NCBI GenBank assembly: GCA_902517815.1
Contig: CABYED010000001.1
Coordinates: 62,001-126,000, forward strand
DNA: 64,000 bases
Reading direction: 5' to 3'
Source of the DNA: an uncultured SAR116 cluster alpha proteobacterium
Lineage (GTDB): Bacteria; Pseudomonadota; Alphaproteobacteria; Puniceispirillales; Marisalimonadaceae
Below, one piece after another: positions 42,473 through 51,672 of the stretch. Both the position numbers and the translations under genes were made by a program. Position 1 is the first letter of the stretch, and each line of letters opens with the position of its first letter. The notes below the pieces were generated by a model. The model made no database searches. It was not told the origin of the DNA and was given only the letters and a program-made list of their open reading frames with translations.

Positions 42473-43846
42473 TAATCTATTAGGTCCATTATCTGAAGAT
42501 ATTTTTAAAACATCATAATTTTGATTATTTTCTATTTTCATCCAATCAATAGTACTTAATTGATCACATTTTGGGCAATATAATTCCCAATTATGATTTT
42601 TATTACCACAGGAATAACAAAAATAATTATATCCTTCTTTAGCGCTTGCAGCTTTTTCAAGATAATTCTTAACTACTTCAGGATTATTTTGAGATCCAGC
42701 TATATCAGCCAACGCTTGATATGCTTTATTTGTGAGTTTATCCTCGGGAATATCTTTTAATAGTTTTTCAGCCTCTCCCCAAATTTCCTCTGAAATAGCA
42801 TAACATGCCACTTCTATTTTAAGATCATTTTTAATTTCTTGGGAAGATTTTTTATTCAAAAGATTAATCGCTTTTGAAACACGAGATCCTGATGTTTTTA
42901 AATTCCATTTTTTTGATAGTTCTTCTAAAATATCTGGGTTAGCAGTTAATAAAAAAGTTTTTTCTAATTGCTCGATTGACTTTGTCTTCGAACCAATACC
43001 CTTAAGCAGGCCTGACAACTTTACAGAAGCTCCAATATGACTTGGTTTTTGTTTAAAGGCTTCTTTTAAATGATTGGTAGCTAGATAATTTTTTTCATTT
43101 TCTAAGTAATCTATTGCCTTTAAGTAATTTAAATCCGCAGATATATTTTTGTATATATTATCTTCCATATAATTCAGTTTTTTTAATTTATTGAGGTATA
43201 CAAGAGAATTTGAAATATCTTTCAGCTTTGCATATGAAAATAATAAAACTTCTAAAATTTGTTTTGACTTCGGTTCAAATTTAAGAGCTTTTAGAGCTTC
43301 ATTAATAATTTCATTTAAATCTTTTTTATCAAATATTGCTTGTCTCATAAGTGCTAAATGACCAACAAATGCTGTAGATGGTTCATCAGTAAGCTGTTTA
43401 AAATAATTTTTTGATAATTCTTCATTTTCATTAGAGTTTTTATTTATTTTGTTAAAGACATTAATGTGTGTGTTTAATAATTTACCCAAATTTTTATCCT
43501 TAGTATTCCTTGATACTAAAGCAGCTTCTTTTGCTGCAGTTTCTAATTCTCCATGACTTGCTAATAAAAATGCCTTTACTAATTTTTGTTCCACTTTTTT
43601 ATTATTGTTAGCTTCAAATCGCCTTAATGTCGCTTTTGGCAAATTCAAAAAAGCTAGCCAAATTCTGTCAATAAAGATTAAAATTACAGAAAATAAAATA
43701 ATAATTAGAATAAACCTGTCTGTAGGTATTTGAATTCCCCACTCCATCCAATTTATTGATGTTACTCCTGGACGCTCAGAAAAGAACTCTGATAAATACC
43801 ATATTGTGGAAATAAATATAATTATTTTTAAGATTTTAAAAATCAC
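42452..43846 (-). CDS. hemY: HemY-like membrane TPR protein with zinc ribbon
   Basis: A 464-aa protein with two N-terminal transmembrane helices (about residues 3-22 and 44-66), then TPR-like helical repeats, and a C-terminal zinc ribbon (CYSCGNKNHNWELYCPKC) resembling the rubredoxin-like domain of LapB. It belongs to the HemY N-terminal domain family, found in proteobacterial heme clusters, although a direct enzymatic role in heme synthesis is not established. The start is GTG at 43846. It is the last gene of hemC-hemD-mitofilin-hemY. Confidence 0.82.
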   Translation of the reverse strand: MIFKILKIIIFISTIWYLSEFFSERPGVTSINWMEWGIQIPTDRFILIIILFSVILIFIDRIWLAFLNLPKATLRRFEANNNKKVEQKLVKAFLLASHGELETAAKEAALVSRNTKDKNLGKLLNTHINVFNKINKNSNENEELSKNYFKQLTDEPSTAFVGHLALMRQAIFDKKDLNEIINEALKALKFEPKSKQILEVLLFSYAKLKDISNSLVYLNKLKKLNYMEDNIYKNISADLNYLKAIDYLENEKNYLATNHLKEAFKQKPSHIGASVKLSGLLKGIGSKTKSIEQLEKTFLLTANPDILEELSKKWNLKTSGSRVSKAINLLNKKSSQEIKNDLKIEVACYAISEEIWGEAEKLLKDIPEDKLTNKAYQALADIAGSQNNPEVVKNYLEKAASAKEGYNYFCYSCGNKNHNWELYCPKCDQLSTIDWMKIENNQNYDVLKISSDNGPNRLSNKILN

Positions 43847-43860
43847 TTATTCACTCTTTT

Positions 43861-44712
43861 TTAATTTTGATTTAATGCTCTTTCAAACCTATTAATTGAG
43901 TCTTTTATAGTTTCTTTCCAATTCTCAGGAAGTGTCTTTATGATAAATAAAAAATTATTAAAATTTTTGTTTTCAAGTTCTTTTTCAGCCATTGTAATTA
44001 ATCCTCTAGGGGTGTTGTTATCTGAAAACTTTCTAAGTTTAAAAAAACCTGCAAAATAATTTTTCAATCTATTCAAATAGGTTTGTTCACTTAGAACTTC
44101 ATCGTAATTGGAAGATGAACCAAAGTCTTTTTTTGAGAGAAGTTTTTCTATTATTATTTCACCTTCTTTTATAAGTTCTTTTTGAGATTTCTCTATGTTT
44201 CGTGAAAACTTTCTCGGTTCGTAAGAGTTTTTAACTTGAACAGCATTATTATTTTGTTCTATTTCTTTATTAGGTGTTTCAGCTATGTTTTCTAAAATTT
44301 TAATTTTATTTGAGATTTTATCTAGCTCTTCTTTTATTAATAACAAGGAATTACCTTGATTTTTAATTTCGAGATTTATTGTTTCGCTAGTATTAAAATC
44401 AAAAGTATTAAGCTTGTTTTTAAGTAATTTAATTTCTGTATTAATTTCATTAATTTTTATATTTTCTTTATCTTTTAAAGCCTCAATCTCGTTGTTTAGT
44501 TGAGTGATTTTATTTGACTGTTCTTCAATATGATTTGGCAAATAATATACTGTCAACCAAATTAAAATTATAATAAACGAAAAGACGGTTATAAATGGTA
44601 TTAAAAAAATAGGGTTTTTTAAAATAATTGTTTTTTGTGTTTCATTTGCCGGCTTCATATCGATGATTGTTTCTTTATCACTCTTAGCTTTATGAGTTTT
44701 GGCTTTTATCAT
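43861..44712 (-). CDS. Mitofilin/Mic60-like inner membrane protein (COG4223)
   Basis: A 283-aa protein with a cytoplasmic N-terminus, one transmembrane helix (about residues 33-54), a long coiled coil (about 60-160, rich in heptads such as EIEALKDKENIKINEINTEI) and a C-terminal helical domain ending in LPENWKETIKDSINRFERAL. This layout and its place between hemD and hemY match the alphaproteobacterial homologues of mitochondrial Mic60, which shapes inner-membrane folds. The assignment rests on architecture and synteny more than on sequence identity. Confidence 0.72.
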   Translation of the reverse strand: MIKAKTHKAKSDKETIIDMKPANETQKTIILKNPIFLIPFITVFSFIIILIWLTVYYLPNHIEEQSNKITQLNNEIEALKDKENIKINEINTEIKLLKNKLNTFDFNTSETINLEIKNQGNSLLLIKEELDKISNKIKILENIAETPNKEIEQNNNAVQVKNSYEPRKFSRNIEKSQKELIKEGEIIIEKLLSKKDFGSSSNYDEVLSEQTYLNRLKNYFAGFFKLRKFSDNNTPRGLITMAEKELENKNFNNFLFIIKTLPENWKETIKDSINRFERALNQN

Positions 44713-44729
44713 CGTTATGTCCCTGTTTA

Positions 44730-45479
44730 CTAAGGTAATTTCATTATAATATCTAAAAATTCTTTAGTAAAATTTTTCTTAATAATTTTTATATTTCTCC
44801 AACCTAAACTCTCTGCTTTTTTAGCAACATTTTCGCTATTAACATATAAAGTTGCTTTATTTTTAACAATGTTGAATAAATTGTAATTTTCTAAAATTTG
44901 TTTTGCAATTAACACATTTCTTGACGAAAATATGACTAAATTTAAGAAATCATATTCAATTAAATCCGTTTGCAAAGGCTTTGGTAATTCTAAAATTGGA
45001 TGGGTGCTATAACCTTCGATAATTTCTATTTTTCTATTGTTATTTAATAAATTTTTTTCAAGTTCAACACTTCTATTTTTAGCTGCAATCCATAACCCAT
45101 AATCTTCTTTTTTAGTGTTAATTACAATTAAGTTATGTAAAGATTGAGAACTATTATTTGCTTGTAAAATATTAGTATAAGATAATTTTTTCAATTGATA
45201 TGTAGTTTCAAATCCTACAGAAAAAATTTTTATATCTTTAGTGAAATTCCCTATTGTGTCTAAAATTATCTTTTCAAGAATGTTTAATGCTTTAGGACTT
45301 GTTATTATAATATAATTAAAATCATTTTTAGAAATATTTAAGCTTTTAAAGTTTTCATATTTTAATGTTGTTATAGGAAACGGTTTTGAAAAAAACCCAT
45401 TATCATTTAGATATTGTGAATTCCTTTCAGCGTCTTTTTTCTCTCGAAGGATAAAAGTTATTGTTTTTAATTTTTTAAT
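44730..45479 (-). CDS. hemD: Uroporphyrinogen-III synthase
   Basis: A 249-aa protein if read from ATT at 45479; the first conventional start (TTG, 45194) would remove the whole first domain. The upstream frame encodes TFILREKKDAERNSQYL, YIIITSPKAL and IFSVGFETT, and the second half has LNLVIFSSRNVL and LYVNSENVAKKAESLGW. These are the paired HemD half-domains, which close and rearrange hydroxymethylbilane to uroporphyrinogen III. AAGGAG lies exactly 7 nt before the ATT, and an in-frame TGA lies just upstream. A nearby ATG is out of frame and meets a stop after two codons. It sits between hemC and the mitofilin gene. Confidence 0.82.
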   Translation of the reverse strand: MKKLKTITFILREKKDAERNSQYLNDNGFFSKPFPITTLKYENFKSLNISKNDFNYIIITSPKALNILEKIILDTIGNFTKDIKIFSVGFETTYQLKKLSYTNILQANNSSQSLHNLIVINTKKEDYGLWIAAKNRSVELEKNLLNNNRKIEIIEGYSTHPILELPKPLQTDLIEYDFLNLVIFSSRNVLIAKQILENYNLFNIVKNKATLYVNSENVAKKAESLGWRNIKIIKKNFTKEFLDIIMKLP

Positions 45480-45486
45480 CCATCAA

Positions 45487-45492
45487 CTCCTT
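45487..45492 (-). promoter_or_regulatory. Shine-Dalgarno that selects the ATT start of hemD
   Basis: AAGGAG on the minus strand, followed by the 7-nt spacer TTGATGG and then ATT AAA AAA. The spacing is ideal for ATT and too short (3 nt) for the out-of-frame ATG inside the spacer. It is the strongest single piece of support for non-canonical initiation of hemD. Confidence 0.65.
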
Positions 45493-45503
45493 GTTTAATG
45501 AAG

Positions 45504-46418
45504 TTATTTAAATAAAAATTCACCGTTAGTTTGAGCTTTAATTTTATTTCCTAACTCTTGACCTAACTTAATTGCGTCTTTAATCGATCCTTTAATTTTA
45601 GATTTAATTACTTTCGTACCATCTAAATTTGCAATTGCTCCATACAATATCAATTCTTTACTTTTAGTAAAATGTGCGCTTGCTGAAATTGGAGATCTAC
45701 AAGAACCATCTAAAGTTTTTAATAGACTTCTTTCAGCTAAAGTTTCAAAAAAAGCCTTTTCATCGTTAATTTTATTTAAGAGCAACTTTAATTGTTTTTG
45801 ATATTCATTATTACCATTTGTAGTAGATTGAATTGCAATAACTCCTTGAGAAGATGCTGGAGGAATAATTTCATTTGGAATTATGTTACCAACGTTAATA
45901 CTTAACCTATCCAAACCTGCTTTGGCTAATATAATTGCATCATATAATCCAGAGTTTAGCTTTTCAATTCGAGTTCCAATATTACCTCTCAGAAACTTTA
46001 TGTTTAAATCAGGCCTATAAAATTTAGCAAAAGCAGCTCTTCTTACAGAACTTGTTCCCACAATTGCTTTATTTGGCAAATTATCGAATGAATCATAATT
46101 TCCTAACAAGACATCTCTTCTATCACCTCTTGGAAGAACAGCTGAGATTTCAGTATTTTTTGCAATATCTGTTTCCATATCTTTCATTGAGTGAACAGCA
46201 ATGTCTGCAAAACCGTTTAAAATAAAATACTCTAATTCCTTAATAAAAAGACCTTTGCCTCCAATGTCAGATAAAGATTTATTTAAAATTTTGTCCCCTG
46301 AAGAAGTAACTTTAATAGTTTCAGTTTCAACATCTTCTCCAAAATTACTTTTAACAATATCTACTTGTCGTAAAGCGAGTTCTGATTTTCGAGTGGCAAT
46401 TCTTATTTTAAGTGTCAT
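45504..46418 (-). CDS. hemC: Hydroxymethylbilane synthase (porphobilinogen deaminase)
   Basis: A 304-aa enzyme that polymerises four porphobilinogens into hydroxymethylbilane. The dipyrromethane-cofactor cysteine is in LDGSCRSPISASA. Other motifs are RIATRKSELALRQ at the N-terminus, GGKGLFIKELE, HSMKDME, VLPRGDRRDVLLG and GTSSVRRAAF. It is full length. It is divergent from tsaD across a 158-bp promoter gap and heads the heme/mitofilin operon. Confidence 0.96.
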   Translation of the reverse strand: MTLKIRIATRKSELALRQVDIVKSNFGEDVETETIKVTSSGDKILNKSLSDIGGKGLFIKELEYFILNGFADIAVHSMKDMETDIAKNTEISAVLPRGDRRDVLLGNYDSFDNLPNKAIVGTSSVRRAAFAKFYRPDLNIKFLRGNIGTRIEKLNSGLYDAIILAKAGLDRLSINVGNIIPNEIIPPASSQGVIAIQSTTNGNNEYQKQLKLLLNKINDEKAFFETLAERSLLKTLDGSCRSPISASAHFTKSKELILYGAIANLDGTKVIKSKIKGSIKDAIKLGQELGNKIKAQTNGEFLFK

Positions 46419-46576
46419 TTCAATTTATTAATCTATTATATTATCAAGTTATTTATTAATTCTTGAATATTTCTATACACTTATAGTAAATCGTAAAACA
46501 TACAATATTAATTTATATTGCATTACTTAGTTTTAAATTTAATTTATAGTAAAATTTTAATTTACTTAGGAATTTT

Positions 46577-47671
46577 ATGCGTGGTTCTAATAACATAAAG
46601 ATACTTGGTATTGAAACAAGTTGTGATGATACCGCAATTGGCGTTGTTACTTCAAAAAAAGATATTTTGTCTAACGTTGTAATTAATCAAAACTCAAATT
46701 TAAATAATTATGGTGGCGTTGTGCCTGAAATAGCAGCTAGAGATCATCTATCTAACTTAGATCACGCAATTAATAGAGCATTAGAAGAATCAAAGCTAAA
46801 TTTAAAAGAAATTGACTTAATTGCAGCTACGGGAGGACCAGGATTAATTGGTGGCGTAATTGTAGGTACTGTATTTGCTAAGTCTTTAGCTATGTCTCTT
46901 GAAAAACCTTACGTTGCTGTAAATCATTTAGAAGGACATGCATTAACAGCCCGTTTAACAGATAATATTGAATATCCTTATCTTCTGCTTTTAGTTTCTG
47001 GAGGACATACTCAAATAATAGCTGTAATAGAATATGGGAAATATACCAGAATAAGTTCAACCTTAGACGATGCTGCTGGAGAAACTTTTGATAAAGCTGC
47101 AAAAATACTTGGCATAGGTTTTCCAGGTGGACCCATGATAGAAAAAATGTCTAAAGATGGTGATCCAACGAGTTTTTATTTGCCAAGACCAATGCATAAA
47201 TCTAAAAATCCAAATTTTTCTTTTTCAGGTCTCAAAACAGCTTTTAATCAGATAGCAATGAAAAACAAATTAAACAAAAAAATAATAAGTGATTTATCAG
47301 CAAGCATTCAAAAATCTATAACTGATTGTTTAATTGATAGAACTAGATTAGGAATTACAAAATTTAAGGAAATTCTTGGTAACATGTCTAATATTCAACT
47401 TGTAGTCTCAGGTGGAGTTGCTGCAAATTTACATATAAGAGAAGAACTAAAAAAACTATGTTTAGAAACAGATAGCACTCTTTTTGCGCCTCCATTAAAT
47501 TTATGCACAGATAATGGTGCAATGATAGCATGGGCAGGCTACGAAAAATATATTAATGAAGGTGAAAGTAATTTAAATTTTAAGCCAAGACCAAGGTGGC
47601 CATTAGATCCCAATGCACATTTAATAAACCCTATACATCAAAATATTGGGAGAAGTGGAGCAAAAGCATAA
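46577..47671 (+). CDS. tsaD: tRNA N6-adenosine threonylcarbamoyltransferase
   Basis: A 364-aa ASKHA-fold enzyme that transfers the threonylcarbamoyl group to A37 of ANN-reading tRNAs. Motifs: GIETSCDDTAIGV at the N-terminus, metal-binding histidines in NHLEGHALTA, LLLVSGGHTQI, DAAGETFDKAAK, FSFSGLKTA, and VVSGGVAANLH with the third ligand region LCTDNGAMIAWAG. AGGA precedes the ATG. The gpsA gene begins immediately after its stop, the common alphaproteobacterial arrangement opposite hemC. Confidence 0.97.
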   Translation: MRGSNNIKILGIETSCDDTAIGVVTSKKDILSNVVINQNSNLNNYGGVVPEIAARDHLSNLDHAINRALEESKLNLKEIDLIAATGGPGLIGGVIVGTVFAKSLAMSLEKPYVAVNHLEGHALTARLTDNIEYPYLLLLVSGGHTQIIAVIEYGKYTRISSTLDDAAGETFDKAAKILGIGFPGGPMIEKMSKDGDPTSFYLPRPMHKSKNPNFSFSGLKTAFNQIAMKNKLNKKIISDLSASIQKSITDCLIDRTRLGITKFKEILGNMSNIQLVVSGGVAANLHIREELKKLCLETDSTLFAPPLNLCTDNGAMIAWAGYEKYINEGESNLNFKPRPRWPLDPNAHLINPIHQNIGRSGAKA

Positions 47672-48655
47672 ATGTCAATTTATTCAAATATATGTTTTTA
47701 TGGAGGGGGTGCATGGGGGCAAGCATTAGCAATTACACTTTCCACGTTAAATCAAAACTCTACTATATTAGTATCCGATAAGACACGAGAAACACAAATA
47801 AATAATAGTAAATCAGAAAGGTTCCCTAATTTAAAATTAAGTCCTTTGATACAAGCAACCACAAATAAAGAAAAAGCCATAAAAGGTAGTGATTTAATTT
47901 TTATTACCACAGAAAGCAAAAGAGTTTTAATGGCTATCGAAGAAATCTCCTCTTTTTCTAAAAACAAAATAAATGTAATTATTACTTCAAAAGGTTTTGC
48001 AACAAAAACAGGTGAAACTTTTAATAAAATTGTAGAAAATAGATTTCATAACATATCACTTTCAATACTAACCGGACCCACTTTTGCTGATGAAATTGCT
48101 AAAAACAAGCCAGCAGCTGCGATAGTGGCTAATAAAGAGATTGATGTAGCCACTTCTATTTGCGAATTATTTCACAATTCCAATTTAAGACTTTATCCTA
48201 GTAATGATCCAAGTGGGGCATCTATTGCAGGTGCAATAAAAAATATAATTGCTATTGGTGCTGGTATTGTTGAAGGTTTGGAATTAGGTGATAATGCTAA
48301 AGCTGCGCTTATAACTAGAGGTATTTCGGAAACATGCGAATTAATTAAAAAATCAGGTGGTGATCACGCAACCGCCTTTGGTCTTGCTGGAATTGGAGAT
48401 ATGAGTCTAACATGTAGTGGACCGCATTCTAGAAATATGGCATATGGGATTGATATAATAAAAAATAATTTTCAACGTCCTACTCGTCTAGTTGAAGGTT
48501 TAAACGCTCTAGATGCTGCCATTTCTTTATCCAAAGAACTTAATGTAGAGCTGCCAATCGTGGACGCAATTTATAAAATAATAAACAAAAAATCAGATAT
48601 CAAAGACATTATAAAAAACTTACTTGCCAGACCAATTAAAAATGAATTCCCATAA
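47672..48655 (+). CDS. gpsA: Glycerol-3-phosphate dehydrogenase [NAD(P)+]
   Basis: A 327-aa enzyme that reduces dihydroxyacetone phosphate to sn-glycerol-3-phosphate for phospholipid synthesis. It shows the NAD loop GGGAWGQALAITLS, TSKGFATKTGE, LTGPTFADEIA, the catalytic lysine in GAIKNIIAIGAGI, and GDNAKAALITRG, then AGIGDMSLTCSG. The start adjoins the tsaD stop without a gap, so the pair is coupled. Confidence 0.96.
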   Translation: MSIYSNICFYGGGAWGQALAITLSTLNQNSTILVSDKTRETQINNSKSERFPNLKLSPLIQATTNKEKAIKGSDLIFITTESKRVLMAIEEISSFSKNKINVIITSKGFATKTGETFNKIVENRFHNISLSILTGPTFADEIAKNKPAAAIVANKEIDVATSICELFHNSNLRLYPSNDPSGASIAGAIKNIIAIGAGIVEGLELGDNAKAALITRGISETCELIKKSGGDHATAFGLAGIGDMSLTCSGPHSRNMAYGIDIIKNNFQRPTRLVEGLNALDAAISLSKELNVELPIVDAIYKIINKKSDIKDIIKNLLARPIKNEFP

Positions 48656-48689
48656 ATCTAGTCTCAAGATTAATATACTAAAAAGTTCT

Positions 48690-49070
48690 TCAAGAATTAT
48701 TTCCTAGTTTTTTTTCTCTATATATAAAATATAAATTCCTAGCGTATATAAATACACCAACCGACTGTCCAGCAATTATAACTGGATCTTGTCTCCAAAT
48801 TGCATAAGTTAATAAAACCAGTCCACCTGAAATTGAAAAATACCAGAAAGCTATGGGTATGACTGACTTACCTGCATTTTCACTGCTTATCCATTGTATG
48901 ATAAAACGTGTTGCAAATAATGCCTGCCCTCCAAAACCTATAGTAATCATAATTGCTTCTGGATGATCTAATAAATAAGGCTCCATAAATGGTAGAATAA
49001 CAATTATTAACTCATTTAAAAAAATTGCACCTTTTTCTATCTGGGTTGATAAGAATGATATAAAATTCAT
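48690..49070 (-). CDS. Lipid-A-disaccharide synthase N-terminal domain (LAB_N) membrane protein
   Basis: A 126-aa protein with about three hydrophobic helices. The signature FGGQALFATRFIIQWISSE followed by FWYFSISGGLVLLTYAIWR identifies the LAB_N family, small membrane proteins often encoded next to DPM1-like and ArnT-like glycosyltransferases. That is its setting here. It may take part in lipid-linked sugar transfer to lipid A, but the molecular role is unproven. It is the last of a three-gene minus-strand unit. Confidence 0.85.
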   Translation of the reverse strand: MNFISFLSTQIEKGAIFLNELIIVILPFMEPYLLDHPEAIMITIGFGGQALFATRFIIQWISSENAGKSVIPIAFWYFSISGGLVLLTYAIWRQDPVIIAGQSVGVFIYARNLYFIYREKKLGNNS

Positions 49071-49083
49071 TACAAATTCCTAA

Positions 49084-49815
49084 TTATTTTAAAATCTCTT
49101 TAAAGGAAGTATTTTTTGGCATTCTATTTCTAAGCCAGATTACACCTAGCACATCAAAAAGGCCAACTAGGAATCTTCCTAAATTAGTATAATTTGAAGT
49201 CCCTACTACTCTTTCTCTATGTTTAACATTAAATTTTAAAACCTTGGCTCCTTCACGTAAGGCTAATGCTGATAAAAATCTATGCATATGGTCAAAATAA
49301 GGAAGCCTTAAAAATAACTCTTTATGAAATACTTTTATTCCACAACCTGAATCAGGGTGAGTGTCCTTAAGCAAAATAAATCTACAATATTTTGCAAAAG
49401 ATGATGCCCATAACCTAGTAATACTATCCTTACGATTTACTCTAACTCCGCCAATTAATACTAACTCATCTTTACAGCTCTTGAGTGTGTCAATCATTTT
49501 AGGAAGATCTGATGGATCATTTTGACCGTCTCCATCCAAAGTTGCTATTAGTGTTGAATTTGAAGATTTAATACCTGTCCTTAAAGCTGCAGATTGACCT
49601 TGACTGTTTTCATGACTAATAACCCTTAACTTTTTGTTATTTTTCATATTATTTTTCAATTCTAATTCAGTATTATCTTCTGATCCGTCATTTACGTATA
49701 TTATTTCATAACTAAACTTTTTTAATGACTGATGAATTTCACTTACTAGGGTATCAATATTTCCTGCTTCATTTTTAACAGGAATGACTACAGATATTTC
49801 GGTTGTTTTGGACAT
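49084..49815 (-). CDS. Glycosyltransferase family 2 (DPM1-like)
   Basis: A 243-aa cytoplasmic-face GT-A transferase. It starts MSKTTEISVVIPVKNEAGNID, with YVNDGSEDNT for the nucleotide, the metal-binding TLDGDGQNDP, and the acceptor-side PDSGCGIKVFHKE. Dolichol-phosphate mannose synthase-like enzymes load a sugar onto a polyprenyl phosphate, the donor used by the GT39 protein encoded just upstream. The ATG at 49815 is preferred over the TTG at 49851 because the family begins at this point. Confidence 0.88.
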   Translation of the reverse strand: MSKTTEISVVIPVKNEAGNIDTLVSEIHQSLKKFSYEIIYVNDGSEDNTELELKNNMKNNKKLRVISHENSQGQSAALRTGIKSSNSTLIATLDGDGQNDPSDLPKMIDTLKSCKDELVLIGGVRVNRKDSITRLWASSFAKYCRFILLKDTHPDSGCGIKVFHKELFLRLPYFDHMHRFLSALALREGAKVLKFNVKHRERVVGTSNYTNLGRFLVGLFDVLGVIWLRNRMPKNTSFKEILK

Positions 49816-49859
49816 GTTTAGTGTTGCAATAATTGAATATATAGAAACCAATAGCTATT

Positions 49860-51587
49860 TTAATTAGTCAGGTCAAACAATTGATTTTGAAAAATGTATA
49901 TTTCTACATGTCTACCTTTAGCTATATTGAAACCTTTTACTATAAATACTTCATTTATTTTCAAATTAAGATCATTTGTTGTTTCTAAGAATAGTTTTAG
50001 ATCATTTTTTTCTATTAATGCTACGTTGTTTTTACCCTCTGCCATAAAAATAGCAGCTTCGTGAGGATTAGATAATAAAACATTACCATTTAATAAAAAA
50101 ACAAGACTTGGTTCATGATAGCCTGAAGACGTAACCGCATCAGCCTTAACTTTTTTTAATTTCTTTATGATAGCCTTACTTGGATGTAAATAATCTAGTT
50201 CAGGTAAAACAAAATTGTAGTTAATAATATTAAAAATTGATCCAAGAGCAATGATTGCTAATAAAATATTGTAAAAACTTTTACTAAAATCTAGGTATAA
50301 AGTTTTGAAATTAAAAATCAAAGTATGTGACAAAATAAAAATAACAATCGCAATTAAGACAAGCAACATTGTAAAAAATGTTAAAATATAATCGTTTTCA
50401 ATATTAAACTTTGAAGAAATATAAAAAATTCCTCCACTTAAAATAATTCCTCCAAAGCTAAATAAAATAGAAGAGATATAGGTAATTTTTCGAAGTAATA
50501 CACTTTTAATTTTTTTGATATTAGATTTAAACTGCAACAGCCCACCTATTGCTAGAATTGCAATTGCTGGCAGAACTGGAAGTGGATAATGAAGAAGTTT
50601 TGTTGGAATGAATTCGATAATACCCCAAAATGGTAAAATCCAACACATTAAAAATTTTATAATTATATTAGTCTTATTTTGTAAAAAAAATAAAATCAAG
50701 CAAGGTAAAAAAGTGGCAATAGGCCATATTGAAATTGATAATGTTAATAAATGAGTTCCTGGCATTGCACCATGTCCCTCTTGACCACTCTCCAATTTAC
50801 TAAAAAAATCTTCTTGAAAAGCTTTTTGTAAAAACATACCGTTTGTTGCTTCATCAATCGCCAAAAACCATGGCAGAATAACTAAAGTACATATTAAAAA
50901 ACCTAACATAGGTCTTAAAGATTTTATCAGACTTATAGATTTCTGAATTATGGAAAAGGCAATAACTGTAGGAAATAGTATAGCTATTGAAACAGGACCT
51001 TTTACCAAAACTCCAAAAGAAAAAGCTAGCCATACTAATATTGGGTAAAGGTATTTTACTTTGAAAGTATTATCTTGATGCAAAATTATTTTGAGTAAAA
51101 AATATTGCTGAACACAGATTAAACACAAAAGAGTAGCATCAGTTTTGGCAAGGTGAGCTTCTCCCATAAATACAATTGATGATGCAAATAATAATGTTAC
51201 GATAAGAGTCTGATAAAGAGGAAAAATCAACCTAGTTATTAAACCAACAAAAACTAGTGTTATAATTGAGCTTAATAAAGATGGTATTCTATACGCACCA
51301 ATATCTTCCTGACCAAAAATTTTTGCTGAAAACGCTTGAAGCCAATGAATGCCAATTGGTTTCTTGGCTCTAATTTCGTCTTGAAATTTAATATTTACAT
51401 AATCACCAGTCTGAATCATTTGACTGCTAGCTTGAGCAAAACGGGCTTCATCCCGGTCTACAGGAGGTATTGAGTATTGCCCAGAGAAAAGAGCTAGAAT
51501 TATTAAAATAATCAAGGAACCAAAAATTAAATAATTCAATTTTTTTAATTTTTTAAAAAATTCTGAAAATTCTAAAATACTATTCAT
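49860..51587 (-). CDS. GT39/ArnT-like membrane glycosyltransferase
   Basis: A 575-aa protein with about a dozen hydrophobic helices. The first periplasmic loop has PPVDRDEARFAQASSQMIQTGD, split here as PPVDRDEARFAQ / ASSQMIQTGD, with the acidic pair that is catalytic in GT-C enzymes such as ArnT. Such enzymes move a sugar from a polyprenyl-phosphate carrier to lipid A or another acceptor. It heads the unit GT39-GT2-LAB_N, so these three likely make and transfer one lipid-linked sugar. The transferred sugar is unknown. Confidence 0.87.
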   Translation of the reverse strand: MNSILEFSEFFKKLKKLNYLIFGSLIILIILALFSGQYSIPPVDRDEARFAQASSQMIQTGDYVNIKFQDEIRAKKPIGIHWLQAFSAKIFGQEDIGAYRIPSLLSSIITLVFVGLITRLIFPLYQTLIVTLLFASSIVFMGEAHLAKTDATLLCLICVQQYFLLKIILHQDNTFKVKYLYPILVWLAFSFGVLVKGPVSIAILFPTVIAFSIIQKSISLIKSLRPMLGFLICTLVILPWFLAIDEATNGMFLQKAFQEDFFSKLESGQEGHGAMPGTHLLTLSISIWPIATFLPCLILFFLQNKTNIIIKFLMCWILPFWGIIEFIPTKLLHYPLPVLPAIAILAIGGLLQFKSNIKKIKSVLLRKITYISSILFSFGGIILSGGIFYISSKFNIENDYILTFFTMLLVLIAIVIFILSHTLIFNFKTLYLDFSKSFYNILLAIIALGSIFNIINYNFVLPELDYLHPSKAIIKKLKKVKADAVTSSGYHEPSLVFLLNGNVLLSNPHEAAIFMAEGKNNVALIEKNDLKLFLETTNDLNLKINEVFIVKGFNIAKGRHVEIYIFQNQLFDLTN

Positions 51588-51672
51588 TTCTTTAACTTTT
51601 TTATTAATTTAGAAATACCATATTTTGAGAGTAATGTTATAATTTTAAATTTTAATACGAGGTAATTAAATA

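Noticed and set aside
45194-45503. Intergenic gap between hemC and a short 154-aa gene
   Set aside because: Translation of the gap in the same frame gives the missing N-terminal half of HemD, so it is coding and not a gap.
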